A stretch of DNA of 64,000 bases from Fusobacteria bacterium ZRK30 (GCA_024628785.1 CP102405.1:62001-126000); one strand, 5' to 3'. Positions 52,122 through 62,090 are shown, counted from the stretch's first letter. Notes: a model not told the origin generated them from the sequence alone. A program made the numbers and translations.

Positions 52122-52165
52122 GCAAAAGGAGGAGAATTCATTGAATTCTCCTCCTTTTGCTTATT
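52117..52165. terminator. Long perfect bidirectional terminator
   Basis: AATAAGCAAAAGGAGGAGAA and its complement pair over about 23 positions around a 3-base loop. The minus-strand gene stop codon lies inside the right arm. It overlaps the end of repeat copy 7. Confidence 0.92.
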
Positions 52166-52808
52166 TACTCACCTGTTTTATGTATCTATACATTGTAGCT
52201 TCTGAGGTTTTTAATTTCTCAGCCACCTTGGCTACGGATCCCTTTATCAAGAATACCCCTTTTAAATTTAATTTTTTAGTTATCTCTATTTTTTCCAGGT
52301 GATCCATCCTGTCTACAGAGATCCTTGAATCTGTAATAACTTCATTTATTATGGAGTCCATAATATCTTCAATGGAACTTTCAAAACGCTCCTCTTCCCT
52401 GTCCTCTACTATATTATTTCCACCATAGTTGATAAAACTCTCCATCCTTTTCTTGAGCTCCACAAAATTTGAGATATCTGTATTTATCCCAAATAAACCT
52501 ATAATATCTTCCTTTTCATCTCGAATGAAATATGTAGAAGTTTTGAGCTGTCTCCCATCCTTTGTTTTTCCGTATAGAAGCAGATATTTTTTATCACTAT
52601 TTCTATTTTCTTTTATATGTTTAAAGGAAAGATCCGCTAATGGTCCTCCTACCTTTCTTCCAGAAATATGCCCATTTTTTATAGCTATTATTGAATTATT
52701 TATATTTCTTACATCATGAAGTACAACCTCATAATTAGGACCTAAAAAATCAGCTATAAAATTAACCAGATGTATATAAGATTTTAATTTAGAATCTACC
52801 ACAATCAT
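52161..52808 (-). CDS. YheO-type PAS and helix-turn-helix regulator
   Basis: DNA-binding regulator of 215 residues. The N-terminal YheO-like PAS domain covers about residues 1-120 (FIADFLGPNYEVVLHDVRNINNS, then GHISGRKVGGPLADLS), and a C-terminal helix-turn-helix (about 165-215) ends MYRYIKQVSK. The family is widespread and some members respond to small metabolites; in many genomes they neighbour amino-acid or D-amino-acid genes. GGGGGG lies close before the ATG. It is convergent with the MATE gene. The target is unknown. Confidence 0.88.
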   Translation of the reverse strand: MIVVDSKLKSYIHLVNFIADFLGPNYEVVLHDVRNINNSIIAIKNGHISGRKVGGPLADLSFKHIKENRNSDKKYLLLYGKTKDGRQLKTSTYFIRDEKEDIIGLFGINTDISNFVELKKRMESFINYGGNNIVEDREEERFESSIEDIMDSIINEVITDSRISVDRMDHLEKIEITKKLNLKGVFLIKGSVAKVAEKLKTSEATMYRYIKQVSK

Positions 52809-52971
52809 TTCCCCCCTTAAATTTTATAATTTATTTTACCATAAAAGATTTTTTTGCCATAGAAATTAATTTATACAAAAGATTTCCCCGTGCAATAACA
52901 GTGCATATATGATATAATATATAGTATTTTAGAATGATTATTTTAGTGTAATGTAATAGAGGGAGATAAAT

Positions 52972-54810
52972 ATGTTTTTACCAACTACCAGAGAAGAGAT
53001 GGATAGATTAGGCTGGGATTCTTTAGACATAATCCTGGTTTCTGGTGATTCCTATGTAGACAGTTCATATAACGGAAGTGCCGTTATAGGGAAATATCTG
53101 TCAAAATACGGATTCAAGGTGGGAATAATTGCCCAACCAGATATAGATAACAATGAGGATATCAAAAGGTTAGGAGCCCCGAACTTATATTGGGGAATCT
53201 CTGCTGGATGTGTTGACTCCATGGTGGCCAACTATACTGCTACTAGAAAAAGAAGACAGAAAGATGACTTTACTCCAGGTGGGTTAAATAACAGACGTCC
53301 TGACAGAGCCACTATTTCATATACAAACCTTATAAAGAGAAATTTTAAGCAGACACCTAAACCAATTGTTATTGGTGGGATAGAAGCTAGTTTACGTAGA
53401 ACTGTTCACTATGATTTCTGGACAAATAAATTACGTAAATCAATATTATTCAATTCAAAAGCCGATATCCTTTCTTACGGAATGGGTGAAAAATCCATGT
53501 TAGAACTGGCTCATACCATTCAAAATGGAGATGATTACACCAATATTCGTGGGATCTGCTATATTGCAAAGGAACCCAAAGCCGGGTATTTGGAACTGCC
53601 TAGTTTCGACGAATGCAAGGCTGACAAGCACAAATTTATAGAAGCTTTTGAAAAATTTTATGTAAACAACGACCATATTACAGCTGTAGGCTTATCACAA
53701 AAACAAGATACCAGATATCTGATCCAAAATCCCCCATCAATTATTCCTTCAACTGAGGAGATGGATGAGATCTATGGATTAGAATATGAGAGAGCACTCC
53801 ATCCATACTATAAAAAGATGGGAGAAGTAAAAGCTCTTGATACTATCAAACATTCAGTTACTACCCATAGAGGTTGTTATGGTGAGTGTAATTTCTGTGC
53901 CATTGCAGTTCATCAAGGAAGAACTATTACTGAAAGAAGTATAGATTCCATCGTGAAAGAAGTAGAAGATATCTCTACAATGAAATCATTTAAAGGATAT
54001 ATCTCTGACCTTGGCGGTCCCACCGCTAATATGTATGGAATTGAGTGTCTTAAAAAGCAAAAATTAGGAGCCTGTAAAGATATCAGGTGTATGTATCCTA
54101 AAACTTGTAAGGTCTTAAATGTAAACCATAATAAACAATTGGAATTACTGGATAAAGTTAAAAAAGTAGAGGGGGTTAAAAAGGTATTTATAGCTTCTGG
54201 AATAAGATACGATCTTATTATGGATGATAATAAATGCGGTTCTCTATACCTTGAAAACTTAGTTAAAGATCATGTATCAGGACAGTTGAAGATAGCTCCT
54301 GAACATACTGAAGATGAGATCTTAGGTCTTATGGGAAAACAAGGAAAAGATATACTAAAAAGATTTAAAGATGAATTTTATAAGATCAATGACAGGTTAG
54401 GGAAAAAACAATTTTTAACTTACTATCTAATTGCTGCTCATCCAGGATGTAATGAGAGACATATGAAAGATCTTAAGAGATTTGCCAGTCACGAGTTAAA
54501 GGTTAATCCTGAACAGGTTCAAATCTTTACTCCTACCCCATCGACATATTCTACCCTTATGTATTATACTGAGATAGATCCATTTACAGGAAAGTCTATG
54601 AAGGTAGAAAAAGATACAGCTAGAAAGTATAAACAAAAAGATATTTTAATTGATAAAGACGCCAAAAATGGATATATGGGAAATTCTTATAATAAAAACC
54701 ATAAAAGCTCTAAAGGTGATACTGCCCATAGTAATGGGAAAAATAAAAAAACTAATAAACCCAAGAACAATAAGTTCAAGGGTACAAATAAATTTAAGAA
54801 GAAAAAATAA
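52972..54810 (+). CDS. ygiQ: YgiQ-family radical SAM protein
   Basis: Radical SAM enzyme of unknown substrate, 612 residues. The N-terminal YgiQ region opens MFLPTTREEMDRLGWDSLDI, and the radical-SAM cysteines are in HRGCYGECNFCAIAVHQGR (about residues 302-320, pattern CxxxCxxC). A further cysteine cluster (KLGACKDIRCMYPKTCKV, about 361-378) may carry another cluster. The C-terminal 45 residues are very rich in Lys and Asn and probably disordered. AGGGAG lies 7 bases before the ATG. It is a single gene upstream of der. Confidence 0.93.
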   Translation: MFLPTTREEMDRLGWDSLDIILVSGDSYVDSSYNGSAVIGKYLSKYGFKVGIIAQPDIDNNEDIKRLGAPNLYWGISAGCVDSMVANYTATRKRRQKDDFTPGGLNNRRPDRATISYTNLIKRNFKQTPKPIVIGGIEASLRRTVHYDFWTNKLRKSILFNSKADILSYGMGEKSMLELAHTIQNGDDYTNIRGICYIAKEPKAGYLELPSFDECKADKHKFIEAFEKFYVNNDHITAVGLSQKQDTRYLIQNPPSIIPSTEEMDEIYGLEYERALHPYYKKMGEVKALDTIKHSVTTHRGCYGECNFCAIAVHQGRTITERSIDSIVKEVEDISTMKSFKGYISDLGGPTANMYGIECLKKQKLGACKDIRCMYPKTCKVLNVNHNKQLELLDKVKKVEGVKKVFIASGIRYDLIMDDNKCGSLYLENLVKDHVSGQLKIAPEHTEDEILGLMGKQGKDILKRFKDEFYKINDRLGKKQFLTYYLIAAHPGCNERHMKDLKRFASHELKVNPEQVQIFTPTPSTYSTLMYYTEIDPFTGKSMKVEKDTARKYKQKDILIDKDAKNGYMGNSYNKNHKSSKGDTAHSNGKNKKTNKPKNNKFKGTNKFKKKK

Positions 54811-54996
54811 TTCTTCTTTCCCCTCTCCTTTTAGATAATCTATGATTATTGAGATTAAATATATTTAAAACTTAATTTCAAATCTAGATTTTTCAAAGAA
54901 CGAAACAAAGTAAAATTAGATAACTCACTCTCCCTAAAAGGAAAGAGGTGTCATTAGATAAAAGAGGGTCAAGGAGTTAATAGGAGGAAATAAATT

Positions 54997-56310
54997 ATGA
55001 AACCAATAGTTGCCATAGTTGGTAGACCAAATGTTGGAAAATCTACTCTATTTAATAAATTAGTAGGAGATAGAGTAGCTATCGTTGATAACCAGCCAGG
55101 TGTTACAAGAGACAGACTTTATAGAGAAACTGAGTGGTGTGGAACAGAATTCATCTTAGTAGATACAGGTGGATTAGAGCCTAGAAATAATGACTTTATG
55201 ATGGCCAACATCAAAAAACAAGCTGAAGTTGCTATGAACGAAGCTGACGTTATTCTATTTGTTGTAGATGGAAAAGCTGGAGTTACTGCTTTAGATGAAG
55301 AGGTAGCTTATCTGCTTAGAAAGAAAAATAAACATGTAATCTTATGTGTAAATAAGATCGATAACTTCCAAGCTCAATTAGAAGATACATATGACTTCTG
55401 GGGATTAGGATTTGAAGACCTGGCTCCTGTATCAGCAGAGCACAAGGTAAACTTAGGAGATATGTTAGATACAGTTGTAGAACATATCAATGAATTAGAG
55501 ATACCTGAAGAGGAAGAAGGAATTAAGATTGCTCTTATCGGTAGACCAAATGCCGGTAAATCATCTTTAACTAATAGATTATTAGGAGAAGAAAGAAGTA
55601 TCGTCAGTGATATCGCTGGTACTACTCGTGACTCTATTGACTCATCTTTTGAGCACAATGATGAAAAATATGTACTTATAGATACTGCTGGTATCAGAAG
55701 GAAATCAAAAATAGAAGAAGATTTAGAATATTACTCTGTACTTAGAGCAATCAAGAGTATAAAAAGAGCAGATGTTTGTTTTATGCTACTAGACGGTAAG
55801 GAAGGTCTTACCGAGCAAGACAAAAGAATCGCAGGTATTGCATACGAGGAACAAAAACCAATCGTTATCGTTGTAAATAAATGGGATATCGTTGAAAAAG
55901 AAACTAAAACTATGCACAAGATGAGAGAATTTTTAAGAGTTGAATTACCATTCTTAAGTTATGCTCCTATCGAATTTGTATCAGCTTTAACTGGTCAAAG
56001 AACGTTGAAGTTAATCGATCATGTAGACTTAATTCATGAAGAATACCATAAGAGAATTAGTACTGGATTATTAAATACAGTATTAAAAGAAGCTATGGTT
56101 CTAAACGCTCCTCCTACTAGAAAGGGTAGAGTTGTTAAAGTTAACTATTGCTCACAAGTTTCATCTGCACCTCCTAAATTTGTTATATTCTGTAACCATC
56201 CAGAATTATTACATTTCTCATATGTTAGATATATTGAGAATAAGTTTAGAGAAGCCTTTGGATTCGAAGGTTGTCCACTAAACTTCGTAGTAAACAAAAA
56301 AGGTGAGTAA
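54997..56310 (+). CDS. der: GTPase Der (EngA)
   Basis: Essential GTPase for maturation of the 50S ribosomal subunit, 437 residues. It has two G domains in tandem: the first P-loop GRPNVGKSTLFN (about 8-19) with NKID, the second GRPNAGKSSLTN (about 183-194) with NKWD, and a C-terminal KH-like domain (about 350-437) with RGRVVKVNYCSQVSSAPPKF split across its core. AGGAGG lies 8 bases before the ATG. It has its own strong terminator. Confidence 0.97.
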   Translation: MKPIVAIVGRPNVGKSTLFNKLVGDRVAIVDNQPGVTRDRLYRETEWCGTEFILVDTGGLEPRNNDFMMANIKKQAEVAMNEADVILFVVDGKAGVTALDEEVAYLLRKKNKHVILCVNKIDNFQAQLEDTYDFWGLGFEDLAPVSAEHKVNLGDMLDTVVEHINELEIPEEEEGIKIALIGRPNAGKSSLTNRLLGEERSIVSDIAGTTRDSIDSSFEHNDEKYVLIDTAGIRRKSKIEEDLEYYSVLRAIKSIKRADVCFMLLDGKEGLTEQDKRIAGIAYEEQKPIVIVVNKWDIVEKETKTMHKMREFLRVELPFLSYAPIEFVSALTGQRTLKLIDHVDLIHEEYHKRISTGLLNTVLKEAMVLNAPPTRKGRVVKVNYCSQVSSAPPKFVIFCNHPELLHFSYVRYIENKFREAFGFEGCPLNFVVNKKGE

Positions 56311-56315
56311 AAACC

Positions 56316-56353
56316 AAAAGAAATTCGAAGCCCAGGCTTCGAATTTCTTTTTT
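56316..56353. terminator. Bidirectional intrinsic terminator
   Basis: AAAAGAAATTCGAAGCC pairs with GGCTTCGAATTTCTTTT around a 2-3 base loop, between convergent der and minE. Confidence 0.92.
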
Positions 56354-56361
56354 ATAAAAGT

Positions 56362-56619
56362 TTATTTTTTTAATATATCTTTTACAGGAACATTTACTAT
56401 TAGTGCTCCCTTATTTCTATTTTCAGTCTCTACATCAAATTGAATATTGATCTCTCCCTGCTCAATCTTTATATATTTTGAGATAACTCCAATCAGTTCA
56501 TCTTTCATCTCATTTAAAACTGTATTAGAGATCAATCTCCTGTCGTGGATTAAAACTAATTTCAATCTATCTTTAGCTACCGCACTAGATTTTTTTCTTC
56601 CAAATAATTTTTCAAACAT
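56362..56619 (-). CDS. minE: Cell division topological specificity factor MinE
   Basis: Stimulates MinD ATPase and drives pole-to-pole movement of MinCD so the division ring forms at mid-cell. It is 85 residues. The N-terminal amphipathic MFEKLFGRKK binds the membrane, and the anti-MinCD helix contains AKDRLKLVLIHDRR (about 15-28). GGGGG lies 6 bases before the ATG. It is the last of minC-minD-minE, with 15 bases after minD. Confidence 0.95.
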   Translation of the reverse strand: MFEKLFGRKKSSAVAKDRLKLVLIHDRRLISNTVLNEMKDELIGVISKYIKIEQGEINIQFDVETENRNKGALIVNVPVKDILKK

Positions 56620-56633
56620 ATCTATCCCCCTGC

Positions 56634-57425
56634 CTATCTAGAAAAGAAGTTTTTTAATTTACTGGCAAAACTTCTTTTTTCATCTATATTTAAAAATGGG
56701 ATATCCTCTCCTTGTATCCTACCTGCAATATTCATATATGCTTTTCCAGAAGGTGCTAAGGCTTTTACAGTAACAGGCTCTCCTCTATTTGTAGAGATTA
56801 CTATCTCCTCATCATCAGGTACCACACCAACTATATCAAGTCCTAATATATCTACAATATCATCCATATGCAGCATATTTCCTTCATTGACAAGCTTCAT
56901 CTTTACTCTGTTGACAATAAGTTTAATCTCTCCCATCTCACTGGCTGCAAGGAGTCCTATTACCCTGTCTGCGTCCCTTATAGAAGATATCTCTGGAGTT
57001 GTTATTATTATTGCCTCATCTGCTCCTACTATGGCATTTTTAAATCCCTGCTCTATTCCAGCCGGGCAGTCAATCAATACATAGTCAAACTTTTCTTTTA
57101 ACTCAGCTACTAATTTTTGCATCATATCTGTTGAAACATCCATCTTATCATTTGTTTGAGAAGCCGGCAGTAGAAATAATTTATCATATCTCTTATCTTT
57201 TATCAGTGCCTGTTTTAACCTGCAAGTTCCCTCCATAACATCCATAGAATTATAAACTATTCTATTTTCTAACCCCAATATTACATCTAAATTTCTAAGA
57301 CCTATATCAGCATCCATCAGTACTACACTATTACCATTTTTGGCCAGACCAACTCCTAGATTGGCTGTGGTGGTTGTTTTTCCTACTCCACCTTTTCCAG
57401 ATGTAACTACATATACTTTTCCCAT
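56634..57425 (-). CDS. minD: Septum site-determining ATPase MinD
   Basis: Membrane-associated ParA-family ATPase that recruits MinC. With the start at 57425 it is 263 residues. The deviant Walker A GKGGVGKTTTTANLG is at residues 10-24, DADIGLRNLD near 38-47 and LIDCPAGIE near 117-125. The C-terminal amphipathic membrane helix FASKLKNFFSR is present. The frame opens at 57452, but AGGAGG lies 9 bases before the ATG at 57425. It follows minC by 13 bases. Confidence 0.97.
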   Translation of the reverse strand: MGKVYVVTSGKGGVGKTTTTANLGVGLAKNGNSVVLMDADIGLRNLDVILGLENRIVYNSMDVMEGTCRLKQALIKDKRYDKLFLLPASQTNDKMDVSTDMMQKLVAELKEKFDYVLIDCPAGIEQGFKNAIVGADEAIIITTPEISSIRDADRVIGLLAASEMGEIKLIVNRVKMKLVNEGNMLHMDDIVDILGLDIVGVVPDDEEIVISTNRGEPVTVKALAPSGKAYMNIAGRIQGEDIPFLNIDEKRSFASKLKNFFSR

Positions 57426-57438
57426 ATCTGAGTTCCTC

Positions 57439-58110
57439 CTAAGTTGTGACAATATTTTTCAATGATTTCCTTGTTAATTTATCTATTATTAATATATTAT
57501 TTCTTAAATAAGCTATATTATTTTTATTTCGTATAATCTGTTTACTACGAAATAATATATTACTGCTGTAATTTTTAAATAAAACTTCATCTATCTTCAA
57601 TTGAAATGGATTCATATTAGAAGCTACAATAAACGCTTCGTCATTTCCCTTTACTCCAGCATGAGCCACACCATTTAAAGTTCCTATAACTACTATGTTA
57701 CCTTCAGCTTTAACAATGGATCCTGGATTAACATCCCCTAATACCACTACATTTCCTGAATATTCCAGGATTTCTCCAGACCGCAGTGTTCCTACATGAA
57801 ATTTGGTTACCCCTTCATTTACTATATTAACTGCCTTTTCTATTTCTTTTGAACCTAACTCTTCTCCATCAGTTACAAATAAAATATTAATATCAACTGC
57901 TTCATCTACGATATTTAGCAATTCTAACTCTTCCTCTTCACTTAGCTCTCTACCTTTAAACTCAATAACTGCTTCGTAACCCGTCAATAGCTGCTTGGAT
58001 TTTTTGAGTTTTTCCACTAAATGATCCTTTAGTTCCTCGAAGGAAATATCAGGATTTAATATTATTACCAGCTTACCGTTAGATCCCTTAAATATCACAT
58101 TATTTCCCAT
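57439..58110 (-). CDS. minC: Septum site-determining protein MinC
   Basis: Inhibits FtsZ assembly away from mid-cell when bound to MinD. The 223-residue protein has an N-terminal FtsZ-interacting domain (about 1-105) and a C-terminal beta-helix domain (about 110-205) with TLRSGEILEYSGNVVVLGDV and VVIGTLNGVAHAGVKG, the conserved MinD-binding surface. AGGAAG lies a few bases before the ATG. It leads minCDE and follows a small membrane-protein gene by 44 bases. Confidence 0.95.
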   Translation of the reverse strand: MGNNVIFKGSNGKLVIILNPDISFEELKDHLVEKLKKSKQLLTGYEAVIEFKGRELSEEEELELLNIVDEAVDINILFVTDGEELGSKEIEKAVNIVNEGVTKFHVGTLRSGEILEYSGNVVVLGDVNPGSIVKAEGNIVVIGTLNGVAHAGVKGNDEAFIVASNMNPFQLKIDEVLFKNYSSNILFRSKQIIRNKNNIAYLRNNILIIDKLTRKSLKNIVTT

Positions 58111-58154
58111 ATCTTCCTGCCTTCTAGTAACAATTTATATGCTTTTTACTTTTA

Positions 58155-58529
58155 TTAACAATTATCTTCCATTTTTTTCAATGTTTTTTCAATATTTCTT
58201 ACTTTTTTATTCATCTCATTTACTCTAAACTCCAAGGAATTCAAGATCCAAAATTGGAAATGACTAACTTTTTGTGCCTCATGGATCATCCAAGCTATCT
58301 TTAATACAACCAGTAATATCGCCGCTGCAATCTCAATTTCCAAGGAGATTTTTTTTAGTACTCCTCCAAAAATAACAAGTGCAAATAATATCCCGAAAAA
58401 AGCTATATTTATTAAACTATTATTTGAATTTCCCTTACTCCCGCCAATCTGTCCAACTATGCTGCTTATCCTGTCTTTTTCTTTTTTAAAGTCGTTCAGT
58501 TCTTGCTTTAATTGATCTTCACCCTTCAT
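58155..58529 (-). CDS. Small membrane protein with coiled-coil ends, 124 residues
   Basis: Not recognised by name. An N-terminal charged helix (residues 1-28) is followed by two hydrophobic segments (about 41-59 and 64-82) and a C-terminal helical region (about 90-122) with heptad-like spacing (LEFRVNEMNKKVRNIEKTLKK). Both ends are probably cytoplasmic. GGGGGA lies before the ATG. It lies between folP (14 bases) and minC (44 bases) on the same strand, so it is likely co-expressed with the Min system. A scaffold or membrane role is a guess. Confidence 0.75.
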   Translation of the reverse strand: MKGEDQLKQELNDFKKEKDRISSIVGQIGGSKGNSNNSLINIAFFGILFALVIFGGVLKKISLEIEIAAAILLVVLKIAWMIHEAQKVSHFQFWILNSLEFRVNEMNKKVRNIEKTLKKMEDNC

Positions 58530-58543
58530 AATTCCCCCTCATT

Positions 58544-59377
58544 TCAATCCTTAATTAATTTTACAGAATCTGCCACCTTTAATGCTCTCACTGTTTCCTT
58601 AACTTCATGAACTCTGATTATAGAAGCTCCATTATAAGCCGATATTACCGCTATTGCCAGGTTACCTTCTACCCTATCCAGGGGAGGGGTTCCTAATATA
58701 TTTCCAATAAATCCTTTTCGAGAAGCACCTATTAATATAGGATACTCTAGTTTTTTAAATTCACATAATTTTTTTATAATTTCCAGGTTGTCTTCAAATG
58801 TCTTACCAAATCCAATTCCCGGGTCTAATATTATATTTTTAGGACATATTCCCGCTTTAACAGCAATCTCTATACTCTCTTCCAGACTTTCCTTAACGTC
58901 TTCTATTATATTATCATATTCAGGATTTTTCTGCATGTTTTTGGGATCTCCCTTGATATGCATAATTATAACAGAAACCCCATATTTCGCTATTACTCCA
59001 GCCATATTGGGGTCCCCTTTCAATCCTTTTATATCATTTATAATGTGTGCTCCTACTTTGATACATTCCTCAGCTACACGGGATTTATATGTATCGATAG
59101 ATATAGGGACATCTACCTCAGTAACCAGCCTTTTTATTACAGGAAGTATTCTTTTTAACTCTTCCTCTTCCTCTATATAGTCAGCTCCAGGTCTAGTCGA
59201 TTCAGCTCCTACATCGATTATGTCTACTCCCTCTTCCACCATCTTCTTGGCTCTTTTTATGGCCACTTCCACATCTGTATATGATCCGCCATCTGAAAAT
59301 GAATCAGGAGTAAGGTTTAATATACCCATGGTATAGGTTTTATTTTCAAAATCAAATTTTTTATTATTAATTAACAT
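58544..59377 (-). CDS. folP: Dihydropteroate synthase
   Basis: Joins p-aminobenzoate to dihydropterin pyrophosphate in folate synthesis; the target of sulfonamides. The 277 residues are normal. The pterin-binding signatures are GILNLTPDSFSDGG (about 18-31) and VDIIDVGAESTRPGAD (about 50-65); the later DPGIGFGKT (about 186-194) and LIGASRKGFIG (about 214-224) complete the active site. GAAGGTGG lies next to the ATG. No other folate gene is adjacent; it heads the transcript that runs into the Min genes. Confidence 0.97.
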   Translation of the reverse strand: MLINNKKFDFENKTYTMGILNLTPDSFSDGGSYTDVEVAIKRAKKMVEEGVDIIDVGAESTRPGADYIEEEEELKRILPVIKRLVTEVDVPISIDTYKSRVAEECIKVGAHIINDIKGLKGDPNMAGVIAKYGVSVIIMHIKGDPKNMQKNPEYDNIIEDVKESLEESIEIAVKAGICPKNIILDPGIGFGKTFEDNLEIIKKLCEFKKLEYPILIGASRKGFIGNILGTPPLDRVEGNLAIAVISAYNGASIIRVHEVKETVRALKVADSVKLIKD

Positions 59378-59481
59378 CCACCTTCACCCTTCCTTTAATG
59401 GTATTTCTTGTCTCCAGATTAACTTTCTAAAGTCAAAACTAATCATAAAGTGTAACTAGTAAGATACCATAATATAATACA

Positions 59482-59509
59482 AGAGATAGATTAATTAAAA
59501 TCTATCTCT
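59482..59509 (-). terminator. Probable terminator after nadE
   Basis: AGAGATAGATT pairs perfectly with AATCTATCTCT around AATTAA, about 70 bases after the nadE stop. The downstream T tract is weak (TGTATTATATT on the minus strand), so it could also be an mRNA end-stabilising stem. Confidence 0.6.
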
Positions 59510-59577
59510 ATATTCTTTTATAAAAGATCTACTTTTAAATATTTTTTCTAAATCTAATAGATATCAGAAAAATCTAC

Positions 59578-60411
59578 CTATATTCCCCAATCTCTAGGGT
59601 ATCTAAATTCTCTTTCCATAGTTCTATTGGAGATCTTAGCTATAAGAGGTAATTTTCTCTTATACTGATTGGTCTTTATCCTCCAAAGGATAGAATCTAT
59701 AGTCTTTTCAGAGTAACCTTTTTCTAATATTTCCTCTTTTGTATATCTTTCATCCACCAATAAATTAATTATTTCATCGGCTAAAAAGTATGAAAATCCC
59801 AATTCATCCTCATCAGACTGACCTTCCCAAAGATCAGCACTTGGTTTTTTTTCAATAACTTCCTTTGGAACACCCATATATTCAGACAGTTCCCAAACCT
59901 GGGTTTTCAAAAGATCACCTATGGGATTGATTGCCGAAGCTGAATCTCCCCATTGGGTACTGTAACCTAGCAAAATCTCTGTCTTATTAGAAGTTCCCAA
60001 TACCAATGATTTTTCCTTGGCTGAATAATCATATAGGATAGTCATCCTTTCACGGGCCATCTTATTTCCCTTTCTCAGATCTGAGATATCAGGTTCTTTG
60101 GCAAAATATGCATCTACCATATCTGTAATCTCTATCTTTTTAACTCTCATCCCAGTAGCTTCCACTACTCTTTGGGCATCTTCTAAACTCTCACGGCTAG
60201 AAGATTTATAGGGCATCATTATTCCCAATACATTTTCAGGTCCCAGTGCTTTTACAGCTAAGAAAGCTACTATGGCTGAATCTATTCCTCCAGATAATCC
60301 TAAAACTACCTTTTCAAATCCAGCACTTCTAACTTCTTCTCTGATAAAGTTTACCAGTATTTTTTCAGTCAATTCCATATTTAATTTTATTTTTGATTTA
60401 ATATCATTCAT
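59578..60411 (-). CDS. nadE: NH3-dependent NAD+ synthetase
   Basis: Converts nicotinic acid adenine dinucleotide to NAD+ using ammonia and ATP. The 277 residues contain only the synthetase domain; no glutaminase domain is fused. The ATP-pyrophosphatase loop is [12 protein letters not shown] (about 39-50), [16 protein letters not shown] is near 144-159, and [16 protein letters not shown] near 190-205, all family-typical. AGGAG lies 8 bases before the ATG. It follows ylqF by 11 bases and shares its transcript. Confidence 0.96.
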   Translation of the reverse strand: MNDIKSKIKLNMELTEKILVNFIREEVRSAGFEKVVLGLSGGIDSAIVAFLAVKALGPENVLGIMMPYKSSSRESLEDAQRVVEATGMRVKKIEITDMVDAYFAKEPDISDLRKGNKMARERMTILYDYSAKEKSLVLGTSNKTEILLGYSTQWGDSASAINPIGDLLKTQVWELSEYMGVPKEVIEKKPSADLWEGQSDEDELGFSYFLADEIINLLVDERYTKEEILEKGYSEKTIDSILWRIKTNQYKRKLPLIAKISNRTMEREFRYPRDWGI

Positions 60412-60422
60412 ATAAAAATCTC

Positions 60423-61298
60423 CTATTCAGACATATCCTTGTCTAATCCAAATTTACCTAATCTTTTGGCTCTATAATCACGTAGTAAAGTCAAGGCTGC
60501 CTGCTTTGTATTTACCCTGTCACCACTTAAGATCATCCTCATTCTAAGGGCAATCCTATCTAAAATAATCTCAGGGATCTCCTGCATATCTTCATCTGTC
60601 AACTTATATTTATCTTGAAGAACTTTTGATTTTCTATATCTAAGCATCTTTTTTATCAGTAGACTGGCTACCTCTTCGATAGGTAAGATCTCATCTTTTA
60701 TAGCACCTGCTATTGCTAGGTTATATCCAATCCTCTGATCTTCAAATTTAGGCCATAAAATTCCAGGAGTATCCAGTAATTCTAAACCATCTTTTATTCT
60801 AACCCACTGTTTACCTCTGGTAAATCCTGGTTTATTTCCTACACCAGTTATTTTTTTACCAACAATTCTATTGATCAATCTGGATTTTCCAACATTTGGA
60901 ATACCAGCAATCATAAGTCTTGTTTGGACCTTTCTCAAACCTTTTTTCTTCATTCTGGCAACTTTTTCTTTGGCTACTTCATCTATTATCGCAAATAAAG
61001 CTTTCATATTGTATCCAGTTTCAGCTGAAATCTCCAATACATGATCGGCTAGGTTGTTTTCCTCAAAATAATTTTTCCAGTATGCTAACTCATATTTTTC
61101 TACTAAGTCGGCCTTATTTAGAAGAACTATTCTTTTTTTCCCTTTAGCAAATGTTGCTATCTCTGGGTTTCTACTTGAAAGTGGAATTCTTGCATCTACG
61201 ATATCTAACACGATATCTATTATCTTCATATTCTCAACTATCATTTCCTTGGTCTTTTTCATATGACCAGGATACCAGTTTATTTTTGTCATTGACAT
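60423..61298 (-). CDS. ylqF: Ribosome biogenesis GTPase YlqF/RbgA
   Basis: Late 50S-assembly GTPase with circularly permuted motifs, 291 residues. [12 protein letters not shown] (about 7-18) marks the family N-terminus; the order is then [12 protein letters not shown]4 LNKADLV (about 60-66), G1 [12 protein letters not shown] (about 131-142) and G3 [10 protein letters not shown] (about 176-185). The C-terminal ANTAR-like region covers about 215-285. AAGGA is about 9 bases before the ATG. It sits in the dxs-to-nadE run of housekeeping genes. Confidence 0.95.
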   Translation of the reverse strand: MSMTKINWYPGHMKKTKEMIVENMKIIDIVLDIVDARIPLSSRNPEIATFAKGKKRIVLLNKADLVEKYELAYWKNYFEENNLADHVLEISAETGYNMKALFAIIDEVAKEKVARMKKKGLRKVQTRLMIAGIPNVGKSRLINRIVGKKITGVGNKPGFTRGKQWVRIKDGLELLDTPGILWPKFEDQRIGYNLAIAGAIKDEILPIEEVASLLIKKMLRYRKSKVLQDKYKLTDEDMQEIPEIILDRIALRMRMILSGDRVNTKQAALTLLRDYRAKRLGKFGLDKDMSE

Positions 61299-61385
61299 AA
61301 TTGTTTATCCTTTCTAAATTTATTTTTAACCGTTTTCTTCCATTTTATCTACCGGCCCTCTTATTCTCAACGATGTGAATAAGAT

Positions 61386-62090
61386 CTAATCTCTTGCATA
61401 TTTATTTACTTTTTCCCTCTTTTTAGTCACTTCTTCTTCCTTTATCAAAAGAACAATCTCCCCTTTTATAGGATTTTTTTCCAATCTTTCGATTAATTCC
61501 GAAGTTTTACCCCTGATTATCTCTTCATACATCTTTGTAATCTCTCTAATTATTATTACATATCTGTCTCCAAAATATTCGTTGACTTCCTTTATGGTTT
61601 TTAAGATTCTATGGGGAGATTCATATAACACAACTACCCTTTCCTCTTTAGCCAGCTCTTTTAAAAGAGTCTGTCTCCCTTTTTTCTTGGGTAAAAATCC
61701 CTCAAAAGCAATCCTTTTCATAGATATCCCAGCTACTGAAGCTGCTGCTGTAAGTGCACTTACTCCTGCTACAGGAACTACTTTTATATCCTTATTAAGA
61801 GCAGCATCCACCACTTCATATCCAGGGTCTGAAATACAAGGTGTTCCTGCATCTGTAACCAAGGCTATATCTTTTCCCTCTAAAAGCAAGTTTATTATAT
61901 TATCAACTTGATGTCCCTTAGTATGTTCATCGTACCTGTATACTATATTTTCAATCTCAAAATGATTTAATAGTTTTTTAGTTACCCTAGTATCTTCAGC
62001 GAATATATAGTCTGCCTCTTTTAGAATTCTTACCCCTCTATAAGTCATATCCTCTAGGTTACCTATTGGAGTTGCTACAATATATAACAT
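61386..62090 (-). CDS. rsmI: 16S rRNA (cytidine(1402)-2'-O)-methyltransferase
   Basis: Methylates the ribose of C1402 in the decoding centre of 16S rRNA. The tetrapyrrole-methylase fold shows LYIVATPIGNLEDMTYRGV (about 2-20), AEDTRVTKKLL (about 35-45) and LVTDAGTPCISDPGYEVV (about 79-96). At 234 residues it lacks the C-terminal extension of the E. coli enzyme (about 286), though the catalytic domain is complete. AAGGAG lies 6 bases before the ATG. It follows tlyA by 21 bases. Confidence 0.94.
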   Translation of the reverse strand: MLYIVATPIGNLEDMTYRGVRILKEADYIFAEDTRVTKKLLNHFEIENIVYRYDEHTKGHQVDNIINLLLEGKDIALVTDAGTPCISDPGYEVVDAALNKDIKVVPVAGVSALTAAASVAGISMKRIAFEGFLPKKKGRQTLLKELAKEERVVVLYESPHRILKTIKEVNEYFGDRYVIIIREITKMYEEIIRGKTSELIERLEKNPIKGEIVLLIKEEEVTKKREKVNKYARD

